Source: Actinacidiphila alni
Lineage (GTDB): Bacteria > Actinomycetota > Actinomycetes > Streptomycetales > Streptomycetaceae
Assembly: GCF_900112845.1 (NCBI RefSeq)
Contig: NZ_FONG01000003.1
Location: forward strand, 310,001 to 374,000
DNA length: 64,000 nucleotides
Direction: 5' to 3'
Both the position numbers and the translations under genes were made by a program. This document shows positions 17,013 through 26,106 of the stretch, one piece after another. The notes under the pieces are model-generated. The model made no database searches and was not told where the DNA came from. It worked only from the letters and a program-made list of their open reading frames with translations. Every line of letters starts with the position of its first letter. Within the stretch, counting starts at the first letter, position 1.

Positions 17013-18473
17013 CTACTTGGCGCCGAGCAGTTGTTGCAGCGGATCGATCGCGAAGTAGGCGAGGAAGCACACCGACACACCCCACACCAGGGGATGCACA
17101 TCGCGCGCCTTGCCCAGGACGAGCTTGATCGTCACGAAGGACAGGAAGCCCGCGCCGATGCCGTTGGTGATGCTGTACGTGAAGGGCATCACGGCGATGG
17201 TGAGGAAGGCCGGGATGCCGATGTCGTACTGCGTCCAGTCGATGTTGCGGACCTGCGCCATCAGCAGGAAACCGACCGCGACCAGCGCGGGCGCCGCCGC
17301 CTGCGAGGGCACCACTCCCGCCAGCGGGGTCAGGAAGAGCGCGACGACGAAGAGCGCGCCCGTGACGACGCTCGCGAGCCCTGTACGGGCGCCCTCGCCG
17401 ACACCGGCGGCCGACTCCACATAGGCGGTGTTCGACGAGGCGGAGGCCGCGCCGCCCGCGACGGCCGCGGCGCCGTCGATGAAGAGCACCCGGCCGATGT
17501 TCGGCACCCGGCCCTGCTCGTCCAGCAGCCCGGCCTCGTTGGAGATGCCGACGATCGTGCCCATCGCGTCGAAGAAGTCCGACAGCACCAGGGTGAAGAC
17601 GAACAGCGCGGCGGTGACGACGCCCGCCTCCTGGAAGCCGCCGAAGAGACTGAAGTCCCCGATCAGCCCGAAGTCGGGTGTGGCCGTCACATGATGCGGC
17701 ACCTTCGGCACCGTCAGGCCCCAGGCCGCGTCCGGCAGGTCGGCGATCTTGTTGACGATGATCGCCACGATCGTCATCACGACGATGCTGATCAGGATCG
17801 CGCCCTTGACCCGGCGCGCCAGCAGCGCCACCGTCAGCAGCACGCCGAGGCAGAAGACCAGCACCGGCCAGCCGGTGAGCGTCCCGGTCGCGCCGAGCTG
17901 CACCGGCACCGTCGTCTTGGCCGCGTCCGGGATGCGGCTGGCGAAACCGGCGTCCACGAAGCCGATGAAGGCGATGAACAGGCCGATGCCCACACTGATC
18001 GCCTGCTTGATCGGCTGCGGAATCGCGTTCATGATCGCCTCGCGGAGCCCGGTGGCGACCAGCACGCAGATCAGCAGGCCCTCCAGGACGACCAGCCCCA
18101 TCGCGTCCGGCCAGCTCATCTTCGGCGCGAGCTGGAAGGCCACCACGGCGTTCAGCCCGAGGCCGGCCGCGATGGCCAGCGGCAGATTGCCGCCGACGCC
18201 CATGATCACCGTCATCACCGCCGCCACCAGGGCGGTGGCGGTGGTGAGTTGGGCGACCGAGAGGTGGTGCCCGAACTTGTCGGTCGCGCCGCCCAGGATG
18301 ATCGGGTTGAGCACGAGGATGTACGCCATGGTGAAGAAGGTCGCGAGACCGCCGCGTATCTCCCGGCCCGGCGTGGAGCCACGTTCGGAGATCCGGAACC
18401 AGCGGTCCAGCGAACCGCCGGCGGGAGGCGGTGGTGACGTCGGCTTCTCGGTGTCGACGACGGGTCCTGGCAT
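17013..18473 (-). CDS. NCS2-family (AzgA-type) purine permease
   Basis: This 486-residue membrane protein has about 12-14 hydrophobic segments and the AzgA-type guanine/hypoxanthine permease motifs: FFTMAYILVLNPIILGGA near residue 50, the AAGLGLNAVVAFQL loop in the first core repeat, DFFDAMGTIVGISNEAG in the middle and SASSNTAYVESAAGVGEGARTG (split by the transport site). It takes up guanine, hypoxanthine or adenine by proton symport. The ATG at 18473 is supported by a GAGGAG ribosome site 6 bases upstream on this strand; a start at 18497 lacks one. It is monocistronic, and purB lies 4 kb away. No purine riboswitch is visible upstream. Confidence 0.9.
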   Translation of the reverse strand: MPGPVVDTEKPTSPPPPAGGSLDRWFRISERGSTPGREIRGGLATFFTMAYILVLNPIILGGATDKFGHHLSVAQLTTATALVAAVMTVIMGVGGNLPLAIAAGLGLNAVVAFQLAPKMSWPDAMGLVVLEGLLICVLVATGLREAIMNAIPQPIKQAISVGIGLFIAFIGFVDAGFASRIPDAAKTTVPVQLGATGTLTGWPVLVFCLGVLLTVALLARRVKGAILISIVVMTIVAIIVNKIADLPDAAWGLTVPKVPHHVTATPDFGLIGDFSLFGGFQEAGVVTAALFVFTLVLSDFFDAMGTIVGISNEAGLLDEQGRVPNIGRVLFIDGAAAVAGGAASASSNTAYVESAAGVGEGARTGLASVVTGALFVVALFLTPLAGVVPSQAAAPALVAVGFLLMAQVRNIDWTQYDIGIPAFLTIAVMPFTYSITNGIGAGFLSFVTIKLVLGKARDVHPLVWGVSVCFLAYFAIDPLQQLLGAK

Positions 18474-18683
18474 GGCGCTCCTCAGTTGTCTGCGCACGGT
18501 GAACGGGTACGGGGCACACGGATTGTGTCCGTAAGTCGAGCCCCGCGGGTTTCCGTGGCGTTACCCCGTATCACCGTCGGGTTTCAGCCATGCTCAGGTC
18601 AACACCTGTGGCGTCACGCGCTGTTGCGGATCCACCGGACCGGCCGTATCCGGCGAGGCGCACGACGGGAGGAGCCCGCGGCC

Positions 18684-19430
18684 TCAGAGACCGCCGGTCA
18701 CCCGCAGCACCGCGCCCGTGGTGTACGACGCCTCGGGCGACAGCAGCCACGCCACCGCGTGCGCGATCTCCTCCGGCTCCCCGGGCCGGCGCATCGGGAT
18801 GCGGTCCGGATTGCGCCACGGCCGTTCCGGATCGCCCATCGCCGCGTGGATCTCGGTGACGACCATGCCCGGCTGCACCGAATTGACCCGGACGCCGTCC
18901 GGCGCCAGCTCCTTGGACAGCCCCACCGTCAGCGAGTCGACCGCCGCCTTGCTCGCCGCGTAGTGCACGTACTCGCCGGGGCTGCCCAAAGTGGCCCCGC
19001 CCGACGAGATGTTGACGATCGCGCCGCCCGCGCCCCCGTACCGGGTGGACATCTCCAGGGCCGCGCGCCGCGCGCACAGGATCGCGCCCATCACGTTCAC
19101 GTCCACGACGCGGCGCATCACCGCGACCGGCGTCTCGGTGAACCGGCCGAGCGGTCCGGTGATCCCCGCGTTGTTGACCAATCCGGTGACCGGACCCAGC
19201 TGCTCCTTGACGGTGTCGAAGAGCGTGTCGACCGCGGCCTCGTCGCTGGTGTCCGCCTGGACGGTCACGCAGCGCACGCCCGCCTCGCGGACCCGTGCGG
19301 CGGCCTCCTCGGCCGCGTCCCGCGCCCGTTCGTAACCGATGCCCACGTCGTGCCCCGCGGCCGCCAGCCGCAGTGCCACCGCCGCGCCGATACCCCGGCC
19401 GCCACCCGTCACCACGGTGACTGGACTCAT
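18684..19430 (-). CDS. Short-chain dehydrogenase/reductase (FabG-like)
   Basis: This 248-residue classical SDR has the cofactor motif TGGGRGIG (about residues 8-15), NNAG at about 86-89, and a catalytic Ser ... Tyr-x-x-x-Lys in NISSGG ... YVHYAASKAA. The C-terminal VTGGL is typical. It is an NAD(P)-dependent oxidoreductase of unknown substrate, annotated in many actinomycetes as 3-oxoacyl-ACP reductase-like or sugar dehydrogenase-like. It is monocistronic. The gap between it and the purine permease holds nothing I can name. Confidence 0.88.
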   Translation of the reverse strand: MSPVTVVTGGGRGIGAAVALRLAAAGHDVGIGYERARDAAEEAAARVREAGVRCVTVQADTSDEAAVDTLFDTVKEQLGPVTGLVNNAGITGPLGRFTETPVAVMRRVVDVNVMGAILCARRAALEMSTRYGGAGGAIVNISSGGATLGSPGEYVHYAASKAAVDSLTVGLSKELAPDGVRVNSVQPGMVVTEIHAAMGDPERPWRNPDRIPMRRPGEPEEIAHAVAWLLSPEASYTTGAVLRVTGGL

Positions 19431-19585
19431 CGATCCGCTCCTCTTCGTGTCCTCTTCGTGCCGTACCTGTCGTGCATCCCCGCAGCTCCACCCCCACAGA
19501 GATCACGAACGCTATCTCAGCGCACCGTCAACAACACATGAACGTCTCGCACAGCGGGCCCATAGCACGGCGCACCGACCGAGGA

Positions 19586-19621
19586 TTGGTCTTGACCAAG
19601 TTCACGACCCGGCTCTATCGT
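19586..19621 (+). promoter_or_regulatory. Promoter with DasR-like operator upstream of the GntR gene
   Basis: The perfect outer palindrome TTGGTC-TT-GACCAA (19586-19599) differs at one core position from the DasR responsive element TGGTCTAGACCA. It overlaps a -35-like TTGACC (19592-19597), followed after 18 bases by TATCGT (19616-19621). A HutC-type GntR regulator is encoded 113 bases downstream, so autoregulation or DasR control is likely. The rest of the 303-base gap between 19431 and 19733 is AT-richer than its surroundings (a second -10-like TAATAA near 19649), but I see no gene in it. Confidence 0.6.
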
Positions 19622-19733
19622 CGAGTCGTAGTAGTGCAAGGACCTTTAATAAATAGTGGTTCGGAAACAAGGCTGAACAAGCCGAAGGCTGGCCCACAAG
19701 GCCCGCCCCGGACCTGGTGATTGCGAGGACAGG

Positions 19734-20495
19734 GTGGGGACCACGCAGCTCGAATCGGTGCAGGAGCCGAAGTACTGGCACCTCAAGACCGTGCTGAACG
19801 ACGCCCTCGATTCGGAGTTCGAGGTCGGCGAGATCCTGCCGAACGAGCGGGACCTTGCCGCCCGTTTCGGTGTCGCGCGCGCGACACTGCGGCAGGCGCT
19901 CGAACAACTGGAGCTCGAAGGCCGCCTGCAGCGCCGCCGGGGCGTCGGCACCACCGTGGCTCCGCCGCGGATGGGTGTGCGCGTCGGACCGGTCGCCAAC
20001 ACCTGGCCCGGCTCCACGCTCGACTCCTGGAAGACCGTCGGCTGTGTCGAGGCCGTCGCGCCGCACGCGATCGCGGCCCTGCTCGGCACCGGTTCCGACG
20101 CGGCCGTGCACACCGTCCGCCGCGAGCGCGTAATGCGCGGCCAGCACGTCGCCACCGAGCTGCTCTACGTACCGCCGGCGTCCGTGCCCGAGCTGTCCAC
20201 GATGCTCACGCCCGCGAACCACGCCCCCGCCGTGCTGCGGGAGCTGCACACGCTGGAGCTGGAGGGCGAGGACCGGTCCGTGGAGCTGGGCTCGGCGAGC
20301 GCCGAGGACGCCAAGCAGCTCGACCGGCTGCCCGGCGCGCCCGTGCTCGTCGTCACGACCCGCTACTTCTCCGCCGGCCGGGTCGCCGCCGCCTCCGTGG
20401 CCACCTACCGCGCCGACACCTGCCGGCTGACCTTCGGCGACTCCGGCGCCCTCGAGGTCACCCACCACGAAGAGGAGAGCCGTCAGGCCTCCTGA
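19734..20495 (+). CDS. GntR-family (HutC-like) transcriptional regulator
   Basis: This 253-residue protein starts on GTG behind a GCGAGG-type ribosome site. The N-terminal winged helix (LPNERDLAARFGVARATLRQ, about residues 35-55, then LQRRRGVGTTVAP for the wing) is the canonical GntR form, and the C-terminal domain (about 95-240) is of the UTRA/HutC type that binds sugar phosphates or similar ligands. It lies 113 bases downstream of a DasR-like palindrome, which may be its own site. The next gene on the opposite strand encodes a ROK protein, so a role in sugar or aminosugar control is plausible but unproven. It is not DasR itself as far as I can judge. Confidence 0.85.
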   Translation: MGTTQLESVQEPKYWHLKTVLNDALDSEFEVGEILPNERDLAARFGVARATLRQALEQLELEGRLQRRRGVGTTVAPPRMGVRVGPVANTWPGSTLDSWKTVGCVEAVAPHAIAALLGTGSDAAVHTVRRERVMRGQHVATELLYVPPASVPELSTMLTPANHAPAVLRELHTLELEGEDRSVELGSASAEDAKQLDRLPGAPVLVVTTRYFSAGRVAAASVATYRADTCRLTFGDSGALEVTHHEEESRQAS

Positions 20496-20509
20496 CCGAC
20501 GACCCCGCG

Positions 20510-20537
20510 CTGTCCCGGCACATCAGTGCCGGGACAG
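20510..20537 (+). terminator. 12-bp stem hairpin after the GntR gene
   Basis: CTGTCCCGGCAC (20510-20521) and GTGCCGGGACAG (20526-20537) pair perfectly around the tetraloop ATCA, 14 bases after the stop. Three further partial copies of GCCGGGACA follow to 20582, making the region repetitive. Confidence 0.75.
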
Positions 20538-20608
20538 GTCTGTTCGGTGTGCCGGGACAAGCCCGGTCAGGGCCGGGACAGGTCCGGTAAGGGCGGCGAC
20601 GAGCCCGG

Positions 20609-21766
20609 TCAGTGCAGGGACAGCGACGTCTGCTCGACCGCGAAGAGCTGCTCCTCGACGTGGTCGAGCGCCAGCCGCAGCGCCCCCGTGGCGATCGCCT
20701 CCTGGCCCAGCGCGGAGAGCGTCACCTTCGGCGGTCGCAGGCAGTAGCGGGCCAGCTCCGACCTGAGCGGTTCCAGTACCCCGTCAAGACCCGCCGCCCA
20801 GCCGCCGATCACCACCAGCTCCGGGTCGATCGCCAGCACCAGCGCGGCGACGTCGTGCACCAGGCGGCGCAGGAACCGTTCCACCGCGTCCTTGGCCTGC
20901 ACATCGCCCTGCTTGGCCAGCGCGAAGACCCGCGCGACGGCCGGTTCGTCCAGCGGATGCAACGGCTTGCCCGTGGTGGACAGCAGATATTCGGGGGTGA
21001 CCTCGCGGCCCAGCAGATGCAGGGCGCCGATCTCTCCGGCCGCGCCGCCGAAACCGCGGTGCAGCCGCCCGCCGATCAACGAGCCCGCCCCCGGGCTCAG
21101 CCCGGCCAGCACGAACACCACGTCGTCGGTGCCGACCGCGACACCCTTCCAGTGCTCGGCGACGGCCGCGACATTAGCGTCGTTCTCCACCAGCACCGGG
21201 CAGCGGAAGGAGCGCTGCAGCCGCTCGCCGAGCGGGAGCCCCGTCCAGCCGGGCAGCGCCGTGCTGAGGACCACCTCGCCGTGCGCCTCCACGATGCCGG
21301 GACTGCCCACGCCGACCGCCCACAGCGTGCTGCGCGCCACGCCCGCCTTGCGCAGCAGCTCGGCGACGGTGCCGCGGACCCGCTCCAGCCGGTCGTCGGC
21401 GGACGCGGCCTCGTCGACCTCGCGGCCGTGCGAACCCAGCACCTGCCCGCTGAGGTCCGACAGCACCACCCGTACCTGATGCGCGCCGATCTCGATGCCG
21501 AGCAGATGCCCGGCCTCGGCGTGGAAGCGGAACCGGCGGGCGGGGCGGCCCTGCTTGCGTCCGTCGGTGGCCTCGGGCGCCACCTCGACCACGAGGTCCG
21601 ACTCGGTCAGGCCCTCGATGACGCCCTCGACGGTGGGCCGCGACAGACCGGTGGTGTGCACCAGCTCGGTCAGCGTCGGGGTCTGCGCCCCGCGCAGCGC
21701 GTGGAGGACGACCGCGGAATTGATCCGCCGTAGCAGGGATGGATCCCCGCCGGTGAGCCGCCCCAA
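20609..21766 (-). CDS. ROK-family regulator/kinase-like protein
   Basis: This 385-residue protein has an N-terminal winged helix (RRINSAVVLHALRGAQTPTL ... GLSRPTVEGVIEGL, about residues 12-60) followed by a ROK domain with ASKHA ATPase-type motifs (LLGIEIGAHQVRVVLSDLSG for phosphate 1, VGSPGIVE, VLVENDANVAAVAE, and the ROK signature region GAGSLIGGRLHRGFGGAAGE). The classical Cys-rich zinc motif of NagC/XylR kinases is absent, so it probably acts as a repressor. The start is a TTG at 21766 with GGGAGG 10 bases upstream on this strand; a start 153 bases further out has no such site and adds nonconserved residues. Convergent with the GntR gene. Confidence 0.85.
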   Translation of the reverse strand: MGRLTGGDPSLLRRINSAVVLHALRGAQTPTLTELVHTTGLSRPTVEGVIEGLTESDLVVEVAPEATDGRKQGRPARRFRFHAEAGHLLGIEIGAHQVRVVLSDLSGQVLGSHGREVDEAASADDRLERVRGTVAELLRKAGVARSTLWAVGVGSPGIVEAHGEVVLSTALPGWTGLPLGERLQRSFRCPVLVENDANVAAVAEHWKGVAVGTDDVVFVLAGLSPGAGSLIGGRLHRGFGGAAGEIGALHLLGREVTPEYLLSTTGKPLHPLDEPAVARVFALAKQGDVQAKDAVERFLRRLVHDVAALVLAIDPELVVIGGWAAGLDGVLEPLRSELARYCLRPPKVTLSALGQEAIATGALRLALDHVEEQLFAVEQTSLSLH

Positions 21767-21971
21767 CGTCTGTCCTCCCAGCCTGTACCTGTGTGTGGCG
21801 GATCGTACCCGGCCCGGGGCGTTACGGCGAGTGCTCGCCCGAACCGGTCCCGTCGCATACGTCCGCGAAAACGCTGACGGGCCGCCAGTTGTCATCCGGC
21901 GGTGCTCCGCGCGACACACACGGGGCCGGACGACAGGGGGCGCGTACGGTTCCGGAATCCGGCCGGGGCCG

Positions 21972-22550
21972 CTACCTTCCGCGGCCGTCCGCGGGTGCGG
22001 GGACCTCCGCGGCGCCGTGGTCGGCCGCTTCCCGCAGCCGCGCGAACTCCTCGGCGAGCGCGGCCGGTGACCAGTGGGCGTTCAGTCCGCTGGGGCTGGG
22101 CAGTGCCCAGATCCGGGTCGCGCCGATCGTCCGCTCCTGCGGGCCGACCCGCGCGTGCTTGTCGGCGAAGGCGACCCGGTAGGCGGTGACGCCCAGCACC
22201 GCGAGCCAGGCCGGGCGGTACTCCTCGACCTTCGCGGTCAGCCGCCGCCCGCCCTCGACCAGTTCGTCGGCCGTCAGCTCGTCGGCGCGCGCGGTCGCCC
22301 GCCCGGCCACATTGGTGATGCCGAGGCCGAGCGCGAGCATCTCGTACTGCTCGGCCGGGGCGAAGCGGCGCGGGGTGAAGCCGGAGGCGTGCAGCGCGGG
22401 CCAGAAGCGGTTGCCCGGCCGGGCGAAGTGCTGCCCGAGGTGCGCCGACATCAGGCCCGGGTTGATCCCGCAGAACAGCACCCGCAGACCGCCCCCGATC
22501 ACATCGGTCAGGGTGCGGTCGCGGGCCGCGGCGAGCTGTTCCGGCGTCAT
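21972..22550 (-). CDS. mug: G/U(T) mismatch-specific DNA glycosylase
   Basis: This 192-residue protein is of the Mug (uracil-DNA glycosylase family 2) type. The catalytic water-binding motif GINPG (about residues 28-32) and the DNA-intercalation motif PSPSGLNAH (about 151-159) are both present. It removes uracil or thymine from G mispairs produced by deamination, a fitting function for a GC-rich genome. It lies 28 bases downstream of purB on the same strand and is probably co-transcribed with it, an order I recall from other Streptomyces. The C-terminal 20 residues are a nonconserved tail. Confidence 0.9.
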   Translation of the reverse strand: MTPEQLAAARDRTLTDVIGGGLRVLFCGINPGLMSAHLGQHFARPGNRFWPALHASGFTPRRFAPAEQYEMLALGLGITNVAGRATARADELTADELVEGGRRLTAKVEEYRPAWLAVLGVTAYRVAFADKHARVGPQERTIGATRIWALPSPSGLNAHWSPAALAEEFARLREAADHGAAEVPAPADGRGR

Positions 22551-22578
22551 ACGGCGGACCCTCCCACTGCCACGGGGG

Positions 22579-24012
22579 TCAGAGGATCGCCCCCGGGCGG
22601 TACGCCGCGGCCTGCGGATGCGCCTTGGTGACGTCCTCGATCCGCCGCACCACCTCGGCGACCTGCCCGGACGCCGCGCCGGTGAAGGACAGCCGGTCGG
22701 CCATCAGCGCGTCGAGCCCCGCCCGGTCCAGCGGAATCCGCTCGTCGGCGGCCAGCCGGTCGAGCAGCTCATTGCGCTCGGTGCCCTGCTCGCGCATCGC
22801 CAGCGCCGACGCCACCGCGTTCTCCTTGATCGCCTCGTGCGCGACCTCCCGGCCGACGCCCGCGCGCACCGCGCCCATCAGTACCTTCGTGGTGGCCAGG
22901 AACGGCAGGTAGCGGTCCAGTTCGCGCGCCACGACCGCGGGGAAGGCACCGAATTCGTCGAGCACCGTGAGGAAGGTCTCCAGCAGCCCGTCGAAGGCGA
23001 AGAAGGCGTCCGGCAGCGCGACCCGGCGCACCACCGAGCACGACACATCGCCCTCGTTCCACTGGTCGCCCGCCAGCTCGCCGGTCATCGACGCGTAGCC
23101 GCGCAGGATCACCATCAGGCCGTTGACGCGCTCGCAGGAGCGGGTGTTCATCTTGTGCGGCATCGCCGAGGAGCCGACCTGCCCCGGCTTGAAGCCCTCG
23201 GTGACCAGCTCGTGGCCGGCCATCAGCCGGATCGTCTTCGCCAGCGACGAGGGGCCCGCCGCGAGCTGCACCAGCGCGGTCACCGCGTCGTAGTCCAGCG
23301 AGCGCGGGTAGACCTGGCCGACGGAGGTGAAGGCCCGGGAGAAGCCGAGGTGGTCGGCGATCCGGTGCTCCAGCTCGGCGAGCTTGGCGCTGTCGCCGCC
23401 CAGCAGGTCCAGCATGTCCTGGGCGGTGCCCACCGGGCCCTTGATGCCGCGCAGCGGATAGCGGCCGAGCAGGTCCTCGACCCGCTCGAAGGCCACCAGC
23501 AGCTCGTCGGCGGTGGTCGCGAACCGCTTGCCGAGCGTCGTCGCCTGCGCGGCCACATTGTGCGAGCGGCCCGCCATCACCAGCTCCGCGTACTCGCCCG
23601 CGAGCTGACCCAGCCGGGCGAGCACCGCGACCGTACGGTCCCTGACGTGCTCGAGCGACAGCCGGATCTGGAGCTGCTCCACATTCTCGGTCAGGTCACG
23701 GGACGTCATGCCCTTGTGCACCTGCTCGTGCCCGGCCAGCGCGTTGAACTCCTCGATCCGCGCCTTCACATCGTGCCGGGTGACCTTCTCGCGCTCGGCG
23801 ATCGACCCGAGGTCCACCTGCTCCAGGACCCGCTCGTAGTCCGCGAGCGCCTGGTCCGGCACGTCGATGCCCAGATCCTTCTGGGCCCGCAGCACCGCCA
23901 GCCACAGGCGGCGCTCGAGCACCACCTTCTGCTCGGGGGACCACAGGGTCGCCAGCTCCGCCGAGGCGTAGCGGCCGGCCAGGACGTTCGGGATGCGCGG
24001 CTTAGCAGTCAC
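22579..24012 (-). CDS. purB: Adenylosuccinate lyase
   Basis: This 477-residue enzyme catalyses two beta-eliminations in purine synthesis: SAICAR to AICAR, and adenylosuccinate to AMP. The fumarase/aspartase superfamily signature GSSAMPHKMN is present with the mobile catalytic-Ser loop, as are the HDVKARI segment (about residue 80) and KGMTSRDLTENVEQLQ (about residues 100-115). It is the long form found in actinomycetes. The mug gene follows by 28 bases, so the two may form an operon. There is no sign of frameshift or truncation. Confidence 0.96.
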   Translation of the reverse strand: MTAKPRIPNVLAGRYASAELATLWSPEQKVVLERRLWLAVLRAQKDLGIDVPDQALADYERVLEQVDLGSIAEREKVTRHDVKARIEEFNALAGHEQVHKGMTSRDLTENVEQLQIRLSLEHVRDRTVAVLARLGQLAGEYAELVMAGRSHNVAAQATTLGKRFATTADELLVAFERVEDLLGRYPLRGIKGPVGTAQDMLDLLGGDSAKLAELEHRIADHLGFSRAFTSVGQVYPRSLDYDAVTALVQLAAGPSSLAKTIRLMAGHELVTEGFKPGQVGSSAMPHKMNTRSCERVNGLMVILRGYASMTGELAGDQWNEGDVSCSVVRRVALPDAFFAFDGLLETFLTVLDEFGAFPAVVARELDRYLPFLATTKVLMGAVRAGVGREVAHEAIKENAVASALAMREQGTERNELLDRLAADERIPLDRAGLDALMADRLSFTGAASGQVAEVVRRIEDVTKAHPQAAAYRPGAIL

Positions 24013-24084
24013 GTGTGGAGATTCTACTGGTCGCGGCGGTGCCGCTGGTCCGGGCGACGGCCAGGGCGTGCGGCGGGACGGCGG

Positions 24085-24912
24085 TCAGTCCTCGGACGAC
24101 GGCAGCGGCGCGTACGGCAGCAGGTCCGGCCGTTTGGCCGGGCGGCCGTCGCCCGAGGAGCGGCCGGTGAGCCGGCGGGCGATCCACGGGAGCAGATGCT
24201 GCCGGGTGAAGCGCGCGTCGGCGGTGCGGCGGGCCGCCCAGCCGGGGCGGACCGCGGGCGGCAGGCCGACCGTCCAGTCCGACTCGGGCGGCAGGCCGAG
24301 GGTCTGCCACACCGCCTCGGCGACCCGCCGGTGGCCCTCCGCCGTCAGATGCAGCCGGTCGTCGCCCCACATTCGCTGGTCGCCGAGCACCTCGGCGCCG
24401 TGCAGGTCCACCACGAGGGCGCCGTGCCGGGCCGCGAGGTCGTCGAGGAAGGCGTAGAGCTGCTCCATACGGGGCAGGAAGCGGGCCGCCACCGGGCCGC
24501 GCCTGGCCGGGCTGCGCATCAGGACGAGTTGCTCGCAGGCGGGCGCGAGTCGCTCCACCGAGCTCTCCAGCGCCGCGCAAACGGCGTCCACGTCGCATTT
24601 GGGCCGCAGCACATCATTGAGCCCGCCGACCAGCGTGATCAGGTCGGCGCCCATCGCGGCGGCGACATCGACCTGGTCCTCGGAGATCTGCCGGATCAGC
24701 TTGCCGCGGACGGCGAGATTGGCGTAGCGGAAGTCCTGGCCGGGCTCGGCCCGCGCGGCCAGGCGGGCGGCGAGCAGATCGGCCCAGCCCCGGTAGGTGC
24801 CGTCGGGCAGCAGGTCCGACATGCCCTCGGTGAAGGAGTCCCCGAGGGCGACGAAGCTGGTGTACGTGGCGGGCGTGGAGCCGCTCGCGGTGGTCTGTGC
24901 GTCTGTCTGCAT
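24085..24912 (-). CDS. SGNH/GDSL-family hydrolase
   Basis: This 275-residue protein has all four SGNH blocks: GDSFTEG (Ser26) for block I, the Gly region of block II near LAVRGK, GGLNDVL with the block III Asn, and DRLHLTAEGHR with the block V Asp and His. It is a putative esterase or lipase. There is no clear signal peptide, so it is probably intracellular despite the extracellular roles of many relatives. The ATG at 24912 is chosen; a start at 24954 would add 14 residues that overlap a repeat. The C-terminal 60 residues are basic and nonconserved. Confidence 0.88.
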   Translation of the reverse strand: MQTDAQTTASGSTPATYTSFVALGDSFTEGMSDLLPDGTYRGWADLLAARLAARAEPGQDFRYANLAVRGKLIRQISEDQVDVAAAMGADLITLVGGLNDVLRPKCDVDAVCAALESSVERLAPACEQLVLMRSPARRGPVAARFLPRMEQLYAFLDDLAARHGALVVDLHGAEVLGDQRMWGDDRLHLTAEGHRRVAEAVWQTLGLPPESDWTVGLPPAVRPGWAARRTADARFTRQHLLPWIARRLTGRSSGDGRPAKRPDLLPYAPLPSSED

Positions 24913-24960
24913 GGCGCGGGTGATCCTATGCGACCGCTCAGTCCGGCCGGTCACGAGGGG

Positions 24961-25038
24961 CGCCCCGCGGGTCGGGCGGCCCGACGCGTATGGCGAGGGC
25001 GTCCCGCGGGTCGGGCGGCCCGGCGCGTACGGCGAGGG
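24961..25038. repeat. Two 39-bp tandem repeats upstream of the GDSL gene
   Basis: Units 24961-24999 and 25000-25038 match at all but three positions (both contain CCGCGGGTCGGGCGGCCC); a third, partial and diverged copy runs to about 25066. They are noncoding, between the CNNM-type gene and the GDSL gene. Expected to vary between strains. Confidence 0.85.
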
Positions 25039-25089
25039 CGTCCTGGTGCGTCGGGCCGGCCCGGCGGCGTCACCGGCGCGCAGACGGTC

Positions 25090-26106
25090 TCACGGCCGGC
25101 CGCGGCCGACCAGTTCCTTGAGGACGTCCTCCATCGTCACCAGGCCGATGCCGCGGCCCTCCTCGTCCACCACCGCCGCCAGATGGGCGCTGCCCGCGCG
25201 CATCGCGGTCAGCACGTCGTCCAGCGGCGTGGCGGCGCCGACCCTGGTGATCCGGCGCAGCGCGGGCAGCGGGAAGGGCGCGTCCCGGGGATCGGCGTCC
25301 AGCGCGTCCTTGACGTGCAGATATCCGCGCACCCGGCCGTCGGCGTCGGCGACCGGGAAGCGCGAGTAGCCGGATTCTGCGGCCAGCGCCTCCAGACCCT
25401 CGGGCGTGATGCCCAGCGGCGCCCGTACCACCCGCTCGGGCGGCACCACGATCTCGCCGACCGGCCGTCGTCCCAGTTCCAGCGCGTCCCGCAGCCGCGC
25501 GGTGGCCCGCTGGTCCAGCAGGCCCGCCGCCTCCGCGTCCACCACCATCCGCGACAGCTCGTCGTCGGAGAACACCGACGCCACCTCCTGGCGCGGCTCC
25601 ACCCGCAGCATCCGCAGCAGCGTGTTCGCGAACGCGTTGATCGCGAAGATCACCGGCCGCAGCGCCCTGGTCAGCGTCACCAGGGGTGGCCCGAGCAGCA
25701 GCGCGGAGCGCACCGGATCGGCGAGCGCGATGTTCTTCGGCACCATCTCGCCGAACAGCATGTGCAGATACGTCGCCACCGCCAGCGCGATGACGAACGC
25801 GATCACATGGATGGCGCTGTCGGGCACATTCACGGCGTGGAACACCGGTTCCAGCAGATGCGCGATCGCGGGCTCGGCGACGATGCCGAGCACCAGCGTG
25901 CAGACCGTGATGCCGAGCTGCGCCGCGGCCAGCAGCGGCGACAGGTGTTCCAGCCCCCACACCACGGCGCGGGCCCGCCGGTCACCGCCCTCGGCGAGCG
26001 TCTCCACCTGGCCGCGGCGCACCGAGATCATGGCGAATTCGGCGCCGACGAAGAAGGCGTTCGCCACCAGGGTGAACGCGCCGATCAGCAACTGGACGAC
26101 GGTCAT
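25090..26106 (-). CDS. CNNM/HlyC-CorC-family membrane protein (second of a pair)
   Basis: This 338-residue protein has an N-terminal DUF21/CNNM transmembrane domain (LLIGAFTLVANAFFVGAEFA at the start; AFVIALAVATYLHMLFGEMVPKN split across the last helix, with the FGEMVPK motif) and two C-terminal CBS domains (SGYSRFPVADADGR and LAAVVDEEGRGIGLVTMEDV). It lacks most of the CorC-HlyC cap found in its partner. Such proteins are linked to magnesium or cobalt transport or export; the annotation as hemolysin is historical. Its ATG overlaps the stop of the upstream gene by 4 bases, so the two are coupled and probably form a heteromer. Confidence 0.88.
   Translation of the reverse strand: MTVVQLLIGAFTLVANAFFVGAEFAMISVRRGQVETLAEGGDRRARAVVWGLEHLSPLLAAAQLGITVCTLVLGIVAEPAIAHLLEPVFHAVNVPDSAIHVIAFVIALAVATYLHMLFGEMVPKNIALADPVRSALLLGPPLVTLTRALRPVIFAINAFANTLLRMLRVEPRQEVASVFSDDELSRMVVDAEAAGLLDQRATARLRDALELGRRPVGEIVVPPERVVRAPLGITPEGLEALAAESGYSRFPVADADGRVRGYLHVKDALDADPRDAPFPLPALRRITRVGAATPLDDVLTAMRAGSAHLAAVVDEEGRGIGLVTMEDVLKELVGRGRP

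Noticed and set aside
17013..18683. A purine riboswitch upstream of the purine permease
   Set aside because: The leader between 18474 and 18683 shows neither the conserved core nor the kissing-loop sequences of the purine class.
19734..20495. That the GntR gene is dasR itself
   Set aside because: The protein differs clearly from DasR as I recall it, and no aminosugar transport or GlcNAc catabolic gene is nearby. Only the operator resembles the DasR element.
24961..25075. A CRISPR array
   Set aside because: The units are directly adjacent 39-bp copies without unique spacers, and no cas gene exists in the window.
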